Part shown: in pieces, positions 49,442-50,452 of the stretch
Numbering within the stretch: position 1 is the first letter of the stretch
How the letters are laid out: each line of letters starts with the position of its first letter
DNA from: a virus
IMG/VR virus record: IMGVR_UViG_3300035204_000867
Span: 1 to 50,452 of that record
DNA length: 50,452 bases
Reading direction: 5' to 3' (one strand)
The notes under the pieces: generated by a model
Told to the model about the DNA's origin: nothing
Databases searched by the model: none
What the model saw: the letters and a program-made list of their open reading frames with translations, nothing else
Position numbers and translations under genes: made by a program

Positions 49442-50452
49442 GACCGCGACAATTAATTATTGAAAGTTTATTAAAAGAAGCCAGCGAAGAAGAAAAGCTG
49501 GCTGCGGATCTTTTAGACGGTGTTTTTGATGAAATCGCATCAGATATCAAGGCTAATAAAGATGCCCTTATTCCCCAGCAACAAAATGAAGCTGTTGGTC
49601 TAGCCATCCTCGGCGGTGTAGTAGCTGGTCCAGCCATTATGAAAATAATTGGTAAAGGGGTCAAACTGGGGCAAAATGCGCTACGAAAGAGGAAAGGCGA
49701 AGAGCCGATTGATTCCAACGCCATTATCGAGATGGCTGAAAAGCTTCACCACATGTTTATCGGTGGCATAGAAAAGGCTCTCTTTTTTATAAAAGATAAA
49801 GATAAGAAGCACAGGCTGGCTGTGATTATTTTTCACGCAGTTGTCGCTGGTTTATTGGTTGCCTCTGGCAAAGGATTTTTTAAGGCTCTCGCAAAGCACC
49901 AAGACTTAACGGCGTTTATTGAAGCAATGCTTTCAGCAATTAAGACGGGTGAGTTGGGCGTTTTCGCTGTAGAAACTTTTGGCTCTTTGTCTGCTGCCCT
50001 CGGAACCGCTACAGAACTTACTGATGCCATTGAGTTGGCAGACATGGAAGGAATAATGGAAATGTCGTCAATGGCTGGCGGCTCAGTTGCAGGATACAGT
50101 TTACCACTTGGCGCAAAGCCAAAAAAAGATTTAGAGGAAAATCAAATGAACAAATTAAAATTAACCAAAGGGCGTTTGCGTGAAATTATCGCAGAAGAAG
50201 TTGCTCGTCATAAAAAGGTTGCCGAAGGTATGTATGACGGCACTGATGATGCGGAGATTGAAGGCGCAGAGGCTAAGGAATTAGCCGCACAGGAACCCGC
50301 CCGTGCGGAAGATCCGTTCTATGAGCATCGCGATGAAGAAGAATGGGAAGAGCATGATGTCGGCGCAGCCGAAGATGATTGGTCGCAGATCCACAAGCTT
50401 GAGAAGGATGCCCATTGGGATAGAGAAGAGCGCGAAAGACTGCGCGAGAAAG
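49438..50452 (+). CDS. Candidate head-internal/structural protein (3' truncated by window end)
   Basis: The frame starts at ATG 49438 in a 4-bp overlap (ATATGA) with the previous gene and is still open at the last base after 338 codons. The N-terminus MRPRQLIIESLLKEASEEEK has IIE|S and LKE|A sites as in the other candidate cargo proteins. Two hydrophobic segments follow (AVGLAILGGVVAGPAIMKII near residues 52-72; LAVIIFHAVVAGLLVASG near 128-145). From 50146 the protein reads MNKLKLTKGRLREIIAEEVA, itself like a protein start, with AGAGGA 7 bases upstream, then a very acidic tail. It may be one long protein or have an internal start. Confidence 0.6.
   Translation, partial: MRPRQLIIESLLKEASEEEKLAADLLDGVFDEIASDIKANKDALIPQQQNEAVGLAILGGVVAGPAIMKIIGKGVKLGQNALRKRKGEEPIDSNAIIEMAEKLHHMFIGGIEKALFFIKDKDKKHRLAVIIFHAVVAGLLVASGKGFFKALAKHQDLTAFIEAMLSAIKTGELGVFAVETFGSLSAALGTATELTDAIELADMEGIMEMSSMAGGSVAGYSLPLGAKPKKDLEENQMNKLKLTKGRLREIIAEEVARHKKVAEGMYDGTDDAEIEGAEAKELAAQEPARAEDPFYEHRDEEEWEEHDVGAAEDDWSQIHKLEKDAHWDREERERLREK

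Noticed and set aside
1-50452. Prophage, CRISPR array, insertion sequence or tRNA
   Set aside because: I looked for integrase, repressor, att-like repeats, regular spacer repeats, transposase motifs and cloverleaf sequences and saw none; without a tool, a tRNA could be missed.

Overview
The window is a stretch of a large, strictly lytic-looking, T4-related contractile-tailed phage (myovirus). Every gene I can support lies on the + strand, genes are packed with start/stop overlaps, and the head and tail proteins are of T4 type: TerL, portal, gp21-like prohead protease, gp22-like scaffold, gp23-like capsid, gp15-like tail completion protein, gp18-like sheath and gp19-like tube. I see no integrase, repressor, tRNA or CRISPR array. 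The host cannot be named. Consensus sigma70-type promoters (TTGACA, 17 bp, TATAAT-like) point to an ordinary bacterial host, and the mix of ThyX, a B12-dependent ribonucleotide reductase and ribosomal protein bS21 resembles phages of aquatic bacteria, but that is only inference.

Layout. 1-926: end of a tail-fibre-like gene. 926-11126: packaging and head module (small proteins, TerL, portal, protease, bS21, scaffold, major capsid), closed by a strong terminator. 11224-26243: neck, tail completion, sheath, tube, tail chaperone with a probable programmed frameshift, tape measure and baseplate proteins. 26264-34705: replication and dNTP block (a minimal family A DNA polymerase, a possible tubulin-like protein, gp32-like SSB, RecA/UvsX, FEN-type nuclease, DnaB-like helicase, class II ribonucleotide reductase). 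34732-37240: M15 endolysin and two surface or adhesin-like structural proteins. 37318-46857: small accessory genes, glutaredoxin, GroES-like co-chaperonin, ThyX, a secreted SLT transglycosylase, a 1142-aa DnaE-type polymerase, an IMP dehydrogenase/GMP reductase family enzyme, a ribbon-helix-helix-like protein and a mini sigma-region-4 protein. 46885-50452: small proteins plus a group with T4-internal-protein-like N-termini, probably packaged inside the head.

How it fits together. The virion is T4-like, but the replication machinery is not: no family B polymerase is visible, and there are instead a DnaE-type and a PolA-type polymerase. Gene order also departs from T4, with sheath and tube following the neck genes and the chaperone/tape-measure pair following the tube. 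Two promoter classes are visible. Sigma70-type sites precede replication and accessory genes. A recurrent ACTATTTAT(A) motif sits in seven short gaps, each just before a structural or head-cargo gene, and is the best candidate for the late promoter or another late regulatory element.

No gene-free stretch exceeds 300 bases. The most interesting items are the frameshifted tail chaperone, the ACTATTTATA motif, the candidate head-cargo cluster at the right end, the dual-polymerase replisome, and a possible highly divergent tubulin-like protein.
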